From Juglans regia (lineage: Eukaryota > Streptophyta > Magnoliopsida > Fagales > Juglandaceae), in assembly GCF_001411555.2 (NCBI RefSeq), contig NC_049905.1:12223334-12287333 (forward strand): 64,000 bases of DNA. The letters run 5' to 3'. Every line of letters starts with the position of its first letter. Position 1 is the first letter of the stretch. The position numbers and the translations under genes are program-made. Below, piece after piece: positions 32,968 to 46,423 of the stretch. The notes under the pieces are model-generated. The model did no database searches. It was given only the letters and a program-made list of their open reading frames with translations, and was not told the origin of the DNA.

Positions 32968-34485
32968 TACTTTATCTAATCAATTAAGAGGTATTCTTCG
33001 CATGGATAGAATTGAATACTTTGTAATTTTTTGGCTTTCTTAGTTTGTGGTTGGGTCTTTTGGTTTTTGATACCTATGTTTTGGTCTTTATGCTTACTAG
33101 CCTATAACCCACACAATGCGCGGATTATTGTATTTGTTGTGTATAAGGGGGAAAGATTTAGAGAGAGATCGGATTTTATAATGGAGAAATTCGAAACGGC
33201 TTATAGGGCAGTTTATTTGACGAAATAATATAAAGGTTGAAATAGGGCCTTTGGGTAGAGAATGGAATCGGTTTATATCATTATATGTAAGAAAATAAAT
33301 GAAACTTAAAAGTTACAACAGTTCATAGTGAAACATTACTTTTAAAAGGATTACCGCTTTATAAACATAACACTTCAAGTTTAATGGGTAAAATGTCACA
33401 TCGGAGTCATATGACTTCTCTTAAAATATAAAACAATATAAATGTTGATGATCATGAATTAGTGCTTTTGGGAGGAGTCTTGAATCAGTTTATATCTTTA
33501 CATGTAAGAAAAGAAATGAAACTTAAAAATTACAATGGTTCATAATGAAACTGATGGGCACCAAGATGGATCTAGTCTTAAAGATCCTTTGTAAGTTCTA
33601 GATGGGTCAATTACAAGGTCAAGAGCCAAGAAGATCAAAGAGGTAATGTAAGGATTGATACAATCCACTTGGGATGAAGCTAGCAAGACTCCAACACTCA
33701 AGATGGACTTGAAAGATGAAGATTCAGTTTTGATTCATTTGATAAGCTATGGAACATGGCAACAACATGACTTAAAGGCTTTGGGCCCTTGAAGTCTTTC
33801 AATTTATTTAATTAATGAAGAATCAAATACCTGACTCTCACAGAAACATGATTGGTAGTAACCTTGTTATTGGAGATGGTGTTCCTCTGGCCGTGGCCGA
33901 AAGCTGTGGTCTACAAGCAGTGAGAGGGATGCGAGGGGTGGCCGTGTCGGCGAGGCAGTGCGATAGTCTGGGCATGGTCTTGTCGGCGAGGGGGCGTTCC
34001 TCTTGGCTAGTGGTGCAAGCAAGGGATTCCTAGCTTCTGAATGGAACAGATGCGAGGGTTCTGAATGGAAATTCCCTGATGTGCGGCCACATGAAACATA
34101 TCGTGTGATGTCTTTGGGGGGATGTTATTTGGGGGTTATAAGATCAACTAGTTATAAGATTTTCTCTTCTCTTTATCCACTCCTTGGCATGTGGGCAAAT
34201 AGTAGCTGGGTGAAAGAAACGGATGGTAAATTGTGTTGAACAATGTATGGAAAGTATCATTATTTACCGTCTATTTTTTTCACCAATGCATTGTTTGCTC
34301 GTGTATATACCACGGTTCTTTCATAATTGCCTCTACTCTTCCTGTCTCAAGTGTGCATCGCTGAGTCAGATTCTAGACATTGATTGTAAGTAGTGCGAAC
34401 TCCAAAAATACTATAAAGTTCACATATACTATTTATTTATTTTCTAGTTGAAAATAATAATTTAGAGGAATACTCATCTTGTGGC
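32968..34485. other. Repeat-derived spacer with a direct duplication
   Basis: About 80 bp at 33255-33336 recur at 33467-33550 (shared core ATGAAACTTAAAA and GTTCATA.TGAAAC). 33560-33830 reads like retroelement leader sequence (ACCAAGATGGATCTAGTC). The frames at 33031-33228, 33815-34033 and 34003-34239 show no family signal. Confidence 0.4.
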
Positions 34486-36700
34486 ATCCTGTCCCTCGAC
34501 AAAGGTTTCGTCAAGGTTTCGTAGTGCTAGCCAAACGGTCAAGATTCAAGATTTTGACAGGTTAGGTGTGCCTCATCCAGATAGAAGTACATATGTTAGG
34601 TTTCAGATATAAAAGTCACAGTGGGAAAACATTAGTTTAGATGGTAAGTTAGAACTTACAGTACTAGAAGTATAAAACACATCATATAAATGATTACCGT
34701 CATTCCTCATAAATATTAGCCTAGAGTTACTAACAACACAAATAATTTATTTATTGCCAAATGGTAGCCTTTTTTCTTAAAAGACTAGGTGCAACTCAAA
34801 ATAATGCATAACTCGAACCACAAAGACAAGCCTTCATCTTTTGGGTTTGGATGGGGTTGACTCTTCTCCTTAGATATCACTTCTGGTTCTAATTCTGAAT
34901 CAAAACCTGTTGTTCCGAGAATGAAACCATAAATAGTTTAGGCAACTATGACGAAAACTGCTAATAGAAAATAATGCTCCTAAAAATGTAATGAACAGTT
35001 CATATAAGCAGTGAAAGGACAGATATGTGCACCTTTGGCAAGAAATCGCCCTCTTTGACATAGATACATGAGACCCATAAACATGGCAAGGAATCACCCT
35101 CTTAACACATACACACACACACATAAACATGACGAAGAATCACCCTCTGAGAATTTACCCTCTTAAGTAATATATTTCAAAGCATAAATATTACTTAGGC
35201 AAGGAATCACTCATCACTCCAGTTTATCAAATCCATGGAATCATGTTGATTCCAAAGGCACAGTTACTATCACACAAATATTTATCACATAGATAATCGT
35301 CACATAGGTATAGGTCGCGTGTTTGGGCAAATAGGGAATGAGCTACTCCACCATTTGACATCAGGGAAATCTCTTATACCCAATTGACATGGTGCAAGCC
35401 CACTGGCCTCGACCCCGACATAGGTCAACTCTCACACAGAGATAACATGTTGCACCGGGAAAATGTCTACCCAGGCAACCAACTCAAAGATACCAACACG
35501 TGATACACTGTGAGATTTTTCATCCCGATTATCAGGTGAGGCCAACACGATACCACCCCACCCCAATCGTTCACAAAGAATCCCTCTACCCATTCAAAAC
35601 TCGTGGTGACGTCTCGCAGAAATGGTCTAGGTAACTTTGTCTTGTCCCATGATTATTGAAGCATGGTACACTTACTCACACATAGATATAGACATCCACA
35701 CCAGGGTCATAAATTAGGAGTAAACATCAAATATATTCAAAGTCTCAAAAACAGGAAACGATCATAAAATAAGCATAACGAGTAATAGATTTATTCATGT
35801 TTAGAGAGGGAAATGTTACATAATATGCAAATGTCTCTTACATACAACATTCACCCTACATTTTAGGGTACTTTTTTAGAAGCTAACCTACCTCACAACT
35901 TTGAGTTCACTACTTCATTGCGGTGCTCCTTCCTCGCCTCTTCTGAAGAATCCGGCTCCACAAGATTTCAGATGTTTAGGATCTCAAAAGTGAGATTTTG
36001 TCCCATGTTCAAATCTCTTTTATTAGACGAGATTACTAGACATCATTCTGACTCTAGGTATGCCTGGATAGGATTCCTTTAGCCTCATCTGTCGTACTGC
36101 AGGATGACAGAGACAAATGGTCGGGGCATGATCCGCACTTTTTTACGGTGTGCCAACTCCTCAACCCTTCCTTGAATGAAGGAATTCCACGTAGAATTAG
36201 GCCATACCTTTGGGTTTAGATGATATGACTTCTCAAGTTGTAATCCCCTTCAACATATCCACTCCAGATGTGACCCATTAGGTGAAGTATGGGTTTTTGC
36301 ATACGACACTGACACTTTTTTTCGTGTAGTTTTGAAAGCTCCCATATCTTCTCCAATCTGCCCTAGACCTTTGCTTACCTTGGGCAAGTACCTCTTCTCT
36401 CATCAGAGCCACTGGCCTCTTCACCTTTTCGTTCTCGCTTTCACGACGGACGACTTTCCTAGCTCACCTACATGAGGTGAGAAGTTCATCTCCACCTCAT
36501 GTTGGAATGTATCCGCCAGGCCTTCTACAAGGTGCTTGCTTGTCCACATGTTGGACTAGCTACACTCTACAACACCTGCAACTATTTTTTTCACCAAACC
36601 AATTGAATGTTCCTCATCTTTCTTTCTACTCAACCTCCATTGGTGGTCTGTCCCCTTGCATTGGCAAGACCCTCACACATCTACTTACATACGTGCTTGA
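34486..36700 (-). repeat. LTR-like repeat with CAAGGAATCACCCTCTTA subrepeats, copy 1
   Basis: Contains tandem words like AGGAATCACCCTCTTAACAC (35050-35210) and a block AAAGTGAGATTTTGTCCC followed by CTTTTATTAGACGAG. Both recur in the same order at 44660-46423. The ends are not clear. On the minus strand the second copy has CCTATAAAAGG as a TATA candidate, which suggests that orientation. Confidence 0.5.
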
Positions 36701-36939
36701 TTAAACAGAATGACACTATATACAACTTTAAGATAATTACAACTTTTAAACTTTAAAAAATATGGTCATAATCTTTACAAATTCAAATAATTGTCATTTG
36801 TATCTCAGAAATCACTTTTTTAATTTATTTTCAAACAAACGTAACATATTTGAAAGTGGTTTAAACATATGGTTACTAAACAATAAATAAATTTTTAATA
36901 GTAGAACTTATTACATAAGTTATAAGGTATAAACTATGA

Positions 36940-37160
36940 GTTTTGCTACACAACTTCCACCACACTCTACACTCCACATTTTTTTTAATTTTTAAAATTT
37001 TCAATATTTTTTTAAAATTTTTTTTGAGTTTATTTTTTATTTTTTAATTTTTTAAATGTTTTATTCATTATTTATATAATAAATATTTGATAAAAAAACA
37101 AAATAATAAAAAATTTAAAAAAAAATATGGAGTGTAGAGTATTAGGAAGTTATGAAAATT
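36940..37160. mobile_element. Foldback MITE (about 220 bp)
   Basis: The left end CACTCTACACTCCACATTTT is mirrored by the right end AATATGGAGTGTAGAGTATT. The A/T-rich arms pair across a centre near 37050. No coding content. Confidence 0.65.
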
Positions 37161-37169
37161 TTTTGATAA

Positions 37170-38095
37170 ACTATATTTCTCACTGCAATCCTAAATATGC
37201 ACTAAATTTACGCAGATATGCTTGATAATAAAATTTTTCTTTACTCATCCAATCAAGTTAGGCCGCACTTGCTCGATGATTAACCCTTAATTAAAGCTTG
37301 AGAAATTGCCCGTGTCAAGAGAAGGAAAACCAAAAGTTTGACTTTGTTTGAGATTGCGTTAGAGTCTTAATAACAGTTTAAATAGGTTTAAAAGTTCTTT
37401 AACGAAAAAATTAGATTATTTGAATGTTACATATTAAATTATTTTTTATTTCAAATAAGTTAAAAAATATGTTTGAAAAAAAATCAAAATTATGTTTTTC
37501 CTCAAACATTATTTTCTAGATAATCCAGAATGTATTTCAAATTTTAAAATGATTGTTAATCGACGAAAATAGTTATACAACTTTTAAACTTTTAAGGATA
37601 TTATTATAATGTTTAAAAAATCAAATGATCGTTATTTTTACCTCAAAAAGTAATTTTCAAATAAATATAACATATTTACATATGATTACCAAACAATAAA
37701 TAATTTTAATAATAAAACTTATTACTTAAAATTATAATATAAATGATATATTTCCTATTGAATCCCAAACATTAAGGCCCGTTTGGATGTTGGAATGTCC
37801 TGACATCAATTTAGTTTAGTATAATTTTAAGTTGAGTCTAATATTCAAATACTTAACTCTCGAATCACTAAATATCACTCAACTCAATATTTTATACAAG
37901 AGATTTATAACTTTTTTCAACTCAATATCTTTTTATACGAAGGATCAATTACATTTTTTAACTTTCTATAAATACATTTAAACTTATCTTAATATTTAAA
38001 TATATGTAAATTTATTTTAAATAATTTTTATAAAATTCATTTTACCAACTCAAGTCGCTGTTATTCATGAATAAATAAAATCAAGCTATGCATTC
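37170..38095. other. AT-rich intergenic region upstream of the uL18 gene
   Basis: No gene visible. A fragment near 37775 begins AAGGCCCGTTTGGATGTT, the start word of a common plant non-autonomous element. Its matching opposite end is not present before the leader of the next gene. Confidence 0.4.
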
Positions 38096-38099
38096 CTAA

Positions 38100-41000
38100 C
38101 TTTCTCTCTCTTTGAGATGACCAAAACCTTAACATCGGCAAGCTCTCTAGTTATCCGGTCTCCACAGCCATCTGTTTCCGGCTAGCACTTCCAGCCACAC
38201 ACGGCCCAACTGTAGCCATGTCTTTTCCCGATCCAAAGTGCGCTGCGCCGCCACCCACCCAGCGGTCTTGCACACCACCGCCCTAGTCTAGCCATCGTCC
38301 ACGGTAAACATAGCAATCTCTCTCTCTCTCTCTCTCCATTTGCTATTTTCTTCTTTTTCAGACACCCGTGGCCATACCCTCCCTCTGCCGTCTGCGGTGA
38401 CGCGGTCTGTTGCTCTCCAAGATTCCACCACGTCTCGGCTTCTCTCGGTTGCTGATGTAAATTTGGAGCAAGGTTGAATACTTTTGTTCCATGAATTTTT
38501 TATGGAGTTTTACGATCACTGAACTGACATGTAGTTAAATTTTAGGATTACCGGTTGTAATGGGATTTATTTTACACTACTCTTTTGTTTATTTGATGAT
38601 AATCAGGAAATATGAGAATTTTATCAAATCATGCTCCTAAGATATTACATATTTTAAGTATTCTCAAGTGAAAGATGACAGTGAAAAATAAGGGAAAAAT
38701 TGTTGTTGCAAATGAGAGTTAGTTATACTTAATATCTATGGATTACTTAGATTTCTCTGTTAATTTCAGAAAAGATTACCATGATGGAGAACGGTTCAAT
38801 GTAAATCCTCTTCAGTATCTTCTTCTAGGAATTTCATTATGTAATAGCAATGTGTTGTAGCCAAATGTCCTATTCTCTGCTTTGGATGATGAACTTCCAT
38901 CCCACATCTGGAGGAAGTCAGGTGTGCATTGTAATTCTCACGGGTAGATTTGTTTTTCAATATGAATCTATGTTCTATCAGGTTTCCGTTAAAGCCAGAT
39001 ATTTCAAAAGATTTGATAGAACATTCATGGGTTCGGTTGTGCAAATGCAGCCCTTCATAGTTCATTTGTCTTAGATAAATCTGGTTAATTGAATATCTAA
39101 TTGGGGCTAATCTGATTGTGACAAGTAAACACGATGTAAACAAGCATGTAGCCTCACAAGTCATAAATGTTTGGTTCTGCTTCAAACTCATACAAAGTAA
39201 TGCTGTGTTCTTATTAAATTTGAAAAATTAGAATTTTATGTTTGTCTAAGATTAGAATTTTTAGTTGATAGATGATGAATTCGATGATGATGATGAATTA
39301 TGCTGTAATTTATCAATCAAGAATGAACTTTATATAAATATATATATGTAAATGTATAAACGCTTCATAAATCGTCTATGTAGCTGGCAACAATAAGATT
39401 CTGAATAGTAGTAGTTTGAGAGTAGGAATTTGATTACAGATAATCTAGCGGTCTAAATTTTGGAATGATCATTTCTATTTCCTGTTCTTCCTTTCATGTT
39501 TCATCTGTCAAATCCATGTGATTTTAAATTTGTTTCTTACTATGGGCTTTTATCTTGAATAGAGTTTTAAATTCCTGTTAGTACGAGTTCCAGAATTTCT
39601 TAGAGAGGGTGGATAAGCTCTTATTTAAGAAATACATAGCTTAGCCCATTTCTAAAAAGTGAGGATTTTAATGATTTAAAGAGTTATCTGTTTTGGTGTA
39701 CGCTATATGTTTATACGTACGGTCCTCTTATTCTTTCGATGGAGAAGGGTTTGTAATTAATTGTAATTTTATTTGTGTATTTTTTTAATTAACCACCGGT
39801 TATATGGCCTAATTTTGTATAACTTTTGAAGTTCTGATGTTAGCTTGGTTAGCTTGCTGCAGTTTCTGACAGCTTGAGATTCAGAAGCCTGCGTGAATAA
39901 AGGAAAAGGCCATCAAGCATCTGAGGTACAATTTTTCTTTCTGCTTTTTTCCTTCCTTTATGTGTTTTGTTAGCCTTTATACGCTAAGATGAATCCTATG
40001 TCTCCCTGCCCCCCATGGCCTTCCGGGTGGCCAAGTAGGGTATCATTCTGTTTGTTTTTTGTTTGCTTTTACTTTTATATACGAATCCATTGACTTGATT
40101 TGATTGTTTGTTCTGTTTATTCTACCTTGTTCCGATGACTGTCTTTGAAAATATTTATTACTATCCACAACCCTTCCTTTTGCACCTCTGTTGTTGCCGC
40201 ATATGAGTGTAATGATACACAATTCAAAAGCTTTATCATTGTTTGTGGTTAGGAGCAAATCAGTGAATTAGTTGATATGGTATTTCTCCTCCAAGCATTT
40301 GAACTTGATTTGTGAACATGGAGCTGTCAAGTTCTTTAATGGTCTACCAATAATCTGGTTTGATCATTTAATCTGCTTTCTTTAGCTTGATCCAGTTGGT
40401 TGGGACTTGGGAAGTGAATATATTACATTATCACTAGGAAGACAAAGCAACCTACTGATAAAAAAAAAAAAAAGGAAAAAGATAAAAGGAAGACACAACA
40501 AACTAAGCCCTAGTGCGAGATTAGCTGGACCTCTCCCTCAAGTTCTTCTATATCCTGCCACTAACATTATAAGGTAGCATTCATTATAAGAGCCTTTGAG
40601 AACAAACATCATCTGATCCAGTAAATATCTTTTAGCTTTATTTAATTTCCTCCTTATCAATCTTGGTTTGGCCAGATTGTTTTAGCATCTCTTCTTCCAT
40701 TATTATTGCCAAAATTCCTGTTCTAGTAATCAAATATTACCCCAAAAAAAAAAAAAAAAGGCCTAACCTTACAGCTGTAGGGTGTTGTTATTTTGGTGCA
40801 ATCAGGGTTATCCTCATACCTCTTGGTTGTTGGCAAATGTGAGTCGCTCTAGCGCAACAACTGTAATTTTTGTTTTGAAGACCTTTTCTTCTATTTTCGT
40901 ATTCTTTTAGTTCTTTTTTGTAGCCACTTTAGTTCTTCTACATCCTGAAACATTTGTTATTTTTGTAGACTGGAATAGAAATTGTATGTGGCAAATGCCA

Positions 41001-41157
41001 CCACAATAGTTACATGATTAATTTGTTAAAGTTCCTCTGTGGACCATGTTCATGGCTTGGTTAGCCCACAGAAAATTTAGATGTAATGTTTTTAGGGTTA
41101 GAATCTTCTGACAGATGCAATTTGAAATCTAATTGGCTCATTGTTAACAATAAATCA
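38100..41157 (+). other. Spliced 5' leader of the uL18-family gene
   Basis: A CT-rich leader (38100-38470, with a (CT)n run at 38316-38337) is followed by two probable introns. A short non-coding exon at 39863-39925 has good flanks (TGCTGCAG before, CTGAG/GTACAA after). The next acceptor is AAATCAG at 41157-41158. The first donor is probably near 38473 (GCAAG/GTTGAA), which is weaker. A 22-codon upstream ORF starts at 38117. Exon structure is inferred from splice words only. Confidence 0.45.
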
Positions 41158-41177
41158 GGACTTTGGACTTTTGAAGG

Positions 41178-41558
41178 ATGACGGTTTTAAAGCGGTATGT
41201 GCTTCGATTGTTCATATCAATAAAGTACATCACAGCGAATGTCGTGGACAGAAATAATGGACGGATTGTTGTAACAGCATCAACAGTGGAACACGATATC
41301 AAGGGATCACTTGAGTGTGGCCGGTCTTGCAATGCCAAGGCGGCAGCAGTTGTTGGAGAGGTACTGGCTATGCGACTCAGGGTGGAGGGTCTTGAAGAGG
41401 GTCAGGGAAGAGGGATTCACGTTGATGTTAACAAGGAAGTAGAAAAGAAAGGCTTTAAAAACCGTACCAAGATATGGGCCATTGTCAATGCTCTTAAAAG
41501 CAATGGGATCAAACTTATTCTGGATGATAAGGATGACAATACTAGGTCAAATTACTGA
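41178..41558 (+). CDS. uL18 (L18p/L5e) family ribosomal protein-like, 126 aa
   Basis: One uninterrupted frame of 126 residues. The body matches the plant L18p/L5e family, which binds 5S rRNA or acts in organellar ribosomes: YVLRLFISIKYITANVVDR, GRIVVTASTVEHDIK, CNAKAAAVVGEVLAMRL, GRGIHVDVNKEVEKKGFK and KIWAIVNALKSNGIKLILDD. There is an in-frame TGA two codons before the ATG at 41178, and the ATG lies 20 bases inside the last exon, so this start is secure. No obvious transit peptide precedes the domain, so location (mitochondrion, plastid or cytosol) is unclear. Length and motif order are normal for the family, and no defects are seen. Possible polyadenylation signal AATAAA at 41828. Confidence 0.85.
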   Translation: MTVLKRYVLRLFISIKYITANVVDRNNGRIVVTASTVEHDIKGSLECGRSCNAKAAAVVGEVLAMRLRVEGLEEGQGRGIHVDVNKEVEKKGFKNRTKIWAIVNALKSNGIKLILDDKDDNTRSNY

Positions 41559-41827
41559 TATGTTCCTTTTCCGGGTTCTCCCCTTATAATTTATGGAAGA
41601 GATTTTAAGATTTTTCTCGTCTTTTCAATTTTTTTTTATTCTATTTACCATCTGAAGACAGTCTCGTTACTCTGGATTCTGGTTACCTTTGTGGAAGACT
41701 CATGAAGCCATCTGATCTATTATTACTGAGCATAATGAAATGCTTCCTAGTCATCTTCCTTATGAGGTGTTACTGGCCTGATTGAGTCTAGTTGTCCCAG
41801 AGGAGGCTCACGCCTTCCAAACCAGTA

Positions 41828-41833
41828 AATAAA
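41828..41833 (+). terminator. Candidate polyadenylation signal for the uL18 gene
   Basis: AATAAA, 270 bases after the stop codon, followed by T-rich sequence. Other near matches exist, so this is only a candidate. Confidence 0.35.
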
Positions 41834-42049
41834 GTATCTACCTACGTTTACTAGAAGTGATATGAGCAAGACGTTATCTTTTCAACCTGGCATACCAATG
41901 ATATGAGAAAGGCCATTACTTATACTGATGGTACTTTAAAATCTCACTTGTGCTTTATATTGTTACCTTCCTCTCTAAGGTTTTCCCTTTGTAGATGTTC
42001 TCTCATGTCCTTTCATAGAGAGTGGTGATATATGGATGAGCGGTAATTG

Positions 42050-44640
42050 TGTTGATGATGGAAGAAGAGTTAGAAGAACCTGTACAGGAAAATATCCTTA
42101 TCAGAGCAAGAAACAGAGGAGATCCATGTCGATAAATTCTTGATAGAGGATACCATAACCAAATGAGCAAAGTGTTTGATCTTCAAACTATTAACAGATT
42201 GTCATTATAACAGGAAGTGCTAAAGAGTATGATGTGGAAACTATGGGGACTTGGCAAGAAAATATCGTTTAAAGATCTGGGTCCAAGGATAATTCCGTTG
42301 GAGTTTGAAGATCAAAGAGATAAGGGTCGTGTAAAAATGGATGGACCATGGTCTTTTGAGAAACACTTACTACTAATGAAGGAGTTTGAAGGTGATTTAC
42401 AAATGAGTAAAATACAATTTACAGAAGCCTCATTCTGGGTGCACCTTTACATTGAATGGGATGAATGAATATGTGGGAAAACTTATTGGTGTTGCGAGTG
42501 GGAGAGTGGAATAAATAGATAAGGGTGATGCAGCATGGGGGGAGTTCTTAAGAATCAGAGTTTGCATAGACACAACAAAGCCTGGGATCATTAGGTCCAT
42601 GCTAGGTTAGATTTCTTTATGAATGTCTCCCAAACTTTGCTATTACTGTGGAAAGCTTGGTCATAACGATTGGGACTGTGATCTATGGCAAAGCTACAAG
42701 AAAATCTATGAGCAAGAATGTCTCCCCTATGAACAATGGATGCGAACTAGTGGAGGAGGAAGGAGTTGGGAATATCGCGATCAAAAGGGGAAGGATGATC
42801 TGAATTTTTTTCCGATCCGTTCGGCAACAGAAGGTAGAAGGGAAGCACAATCATTGGTGGAAAATGTGGTAGAATCGGACAATCAAAATGGAAAAGAAGA
42901 TGCTCTGAATTGATTGAGGGGACTGATAGAAATGCAAAAGGCAACTTGCAAGAAAGAGAGGGATGAACTGAGCTAAAAAGGCAGCAGACTATGAGAGAAC
43001 CCACAAAATTTGGGGATAAAGAAGGTAAGAAGCATAACATTATGGGAATAAATAAGACGATGGCGAGTATGACTATGGAAGAGATGACTAAACTGATGTC
43101 CTTCCTTACATACAAATGGGCCTTGAAGGTAACCTGACCCAAATTAAACTTTGTGAATAAAGGAAGTGTGGCTCATACATGGGCACCCTGAAACTACAAG
43201 CAAACATGAAACTTGGAGGCTCATTCGATCTTTTAAAAGGATGTGTGGCTCAGGCGTGGCTGGTGTTTGGAGATTTCAACGAAATCTTTGGGAGGCACGA
43301 GAAGAGAGGAAGGGCAGTATCTGAAGGATAGATGAATAATTTTAGATCACTATTGAATGATTGTGATTTGCAAGATATGGGCTTCAAGAGAGTAAAATAT
43401 ACTTGGTGCAATAGAAGAGCTCATGATAGTATTAGCGAAAGACTTGATAGATTTTTGGCAAACTCAAAATGACTTAATTTTTTCTCGTGATTAAAAGTAG
43501 TACATGGCACAACTGCACACTCGGATCATGTACCAATCATCTTAAATTTGAGTGATGAACATTATTAGAAAAAGGGCCAAAGATTGTTTTGCTTTAAAGC
43601 AATGTGGGTCAAGTTGGAAATAGAGGAGATAATGTAGAGACAACATTCGAAAGCTCTGTGGCTTAGGGAAGGGGATCAGAACACATAATTCTTTCATTCC
43701 AAAGCTTCACACAGGAGGAGAAAAAACGTGATTACTAGTGTGAAGGATGATCAAGGAGTATTGAAGGAAGGGGAGGATAGAGACAAGGTGGTTGTGGATT
43801 ATTTTAAAGCCATATTCATGTCATTCGGTCAAGAAAGGGATATAGAAGTTTTGGATGGTACATCAGGGAAAATAATAGTGGAAATGAACAAAGAACTCAC
43901 CAAAGAATTCACAAAAGATGAGGTAAAGTGGCATTGTATCAAATGAAGCCGACAAAAGTTCCATGGCCAGATGGAATGGCGCCATTATTTTTTCAAAATT
44001 ACTGGCATATAGTGGGCAAGTCAATCTCCTCAGGAATATTACAAGCTCTCAATAGTGGCAATTTCCAAAGTTCTATTAACCATGCCTTCATTAACCCCAT
44101 TACAAAAAAGAAAAATCATGAGAAAGTGGTAGAATATAGGCTTATTAGTCTATTGTCATTGACAAGATGATTTCTAAGGTACTAGCAAACAAATTGAAGA
44201 AAGTTCTCCCATCAATAATATTTGAATCCCAAAGTTCCTTTGTCCCAGGAAGACAGATTACTGATAATATATTTGTAGCTTATGAGATGATACATTTCTT
44301 GAGATAAAAGCATACTGGAAAGGAAGGGTACATGTCTTTGAAACTTGATATGAGCAAAACATATAATAGAAATGAGTGGGGGTTTCTTGAACAAGTGATG
44401 GAGAGAATGGGTTTTCAAGCAAGGTGGATTGATCTTATCATGTTGTGTGTGAAGTTTGTTACATTTTCAATCCTTATTAATGGAGAGCCAAGGGGTTCAT
44501 TGAAACCAACAATAGGATTAAGGCATAGTGATCCACTGCCCTCGTATTTATTCCTTTTATGTACCGAAGGCTTGGTAGCTCTCCTAAAGAAAGTTCATAT
44601 GGTGCCTTGTTCCTCGGTAAAGAGCCTAAAAATGATCTGT
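42050..44640 (+). mobile_element. LINE (L1-type) copy with broken ORF1 and ORF2, 3'-truncated
   Basis: ORF1 begins near 42055 (MMEEELEEPV) and includes a DUF4283-like block (42217-42465, ending FWVHLYIEW) and a CCHC zinc knuckle CYYCGKLGHNDWDC (about 42635-42680). ORF2 remains include the endonuclease words WLVFGDFNEIFG, YTWCNRRA and HSDHVPIIL (43250-43560). Reverse-transcriptase words are FQNYWHIVG, KLDMSKTYNRNEWGFLE and SILINGEPRGS (43950-44580). Many stops and frameshifts. Homology ends before the (Y/F)ADD motif, where the LTR-like repeat at 44660 begins, so the copy was truncated or interrupted there. Confidence 0.8.
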
Positions 44641-44659
44641 GGTGCTAGTGATGCCAGCA

Positions 44660-46423
44660 TGTCGGCAACACCCTAGTGTTACTGCTTAATTTAGGAAAGT
44701 AATCATGGGTCGAATAGGTAGTAAGTAAGTACGTTGCAGTGGAATAAGTAATGTTTAGTCAGAGACTAAATGCTAATAATACCATAGGCCTAAACCGGTA
44801 AAAGGTTCATCCATTAAGAATAATAATATCCATATGTCATTGTTATTTTCTAAATAATATTATACAACACCAATTGTTCATCACTTACATCTAGGTACAA
44901 CAAATCGAACATAGTTTCGCCTAACCCAAAAGTACATCTCAACAAAATAGAAATAACTAATAGTGAAGATGGGCCTCTGTTTCTAGAGTGTTGGTCCTCT
45001 TCCTTGGAAAACTTCCCTTGGGCTACATCTGCATCAAAATCTACGATTCTGATAAACGAAACCGTACATTGAGACAATGGTGCTGAATATGCATGCACAG
45101 TTCCATATAACTTGATCGGTGAAGACATATATTCATGCATGCGAGTAATCACCCTTTTAGTAGAAACACATATGTTCATAATTATGGGAGGAACCACCCT
45201 CTTAATAAAACACAAGTATAAGAAGAATCACTCTCTAAGCAAATCTCGTATTCATAGTATTATCAAAGTGAGGAATCACCTTCTTATCAAAACACATAAA
45301 ATGCACCATATCACATCATGTAAGTACCAAGCAGGGAACCATTCAACCGTTCGACATGGGGAATCACCCTAACCTATCAACATGCAAGCTTATTCACCAA
45401 TTGCAAACCATCTGACATAGAGAATCGCTCAACCCGATCAACCGACTTGAAGACACCACACATGATCAACCTGGAGAATCTCTCTCCTGTTTATCAAGTG
45501 AGGCCAATACGAAGACGTTTCACCCTGATCATCACACAAAATGACTCTACCTGTACTAAACTTGTGGCAACGTGCCCTAAAAATGGCGCGGGGACTCCTC
45601 AACCTATCCATGATGATTGACACACGGTAAGACTCCACACACACACACACACACTCAAAAATCACAATTGCACCATTTCACATTATTCAAGCTCATCATC
45701 TCAAATCACAGTGTAAAGATAATTCATAAATATAATGAATAAGATATATTATTTTCATGTAGAATGAAGGGAGAGTTAAAGAATATGCAATGCCTAACCT
45801 TATAGTATACTCACAAACATTTACCTTGCATTTCTAGTATGGTCATAGGAGCTAACCTACTTGAATAATATTTTTACCACGACGATTGTGCTAGTGCCGC
45901 TTCCTTCGTCGAACACCTTGAAGCGACTTGCTTTCTGAAAGACTTTAACTCCAATGAAGTTCAAATACTTTTCAATCTTAAAAATGAGATTTTCTCCATT
46001 GTGCAATGCCTTTTATAGGGTAGGACAATCAGGTGTTCTTCTGACGTTCTTCTAACTTCTAATATGCTTGAATAAGAGACATTTGATCCCGACCGTCCAT
46101 TTGCCCTCTGGACTTGAAGAATTGTAGAGGTCAGATAACTGATGGGACAAGGCACGCACGTTCCTATGGCTTGCCTTGGGTACAATCGCGCAGTCATTCC
46201 CCTAATAAGGGTCTCCCCGGACTCCACTACCTAATACGTGCTGGCAACCTCTACTCTTGCCATATGCTGCAAAGCTACTTAGCCCTTGCAATTTTTCAAG
46301 CATCGTTAGCTACATATGCCGGTGTGTGTGGCTATCACTCTGTTCGAGACCATCCAATTGTTCCCTCCATCCCTCTTGTACATCTAAATAGGATTTCTAA
46401 AGGTGCTTTAATTAATGGGTAGT
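44660..46423 (-). repeat. LTR-like repeat with AATCACC subrepeats, copy 2
   Basis: Shares words and order with 34486-36700: GAGGAATCACC repeats (45180-45430), the block AAAAATGAGATTTTCTCC, and a C-rich start at GTCGGCAACACCC (44660). CCTATAAAAGG (minus strand, about 46010-46020) is a TATA candidate. A (CA)n run lies at 45635-45655. It truncates the LINE to its left. Exact termini and target duplications were not found. Confidence 0.5.
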
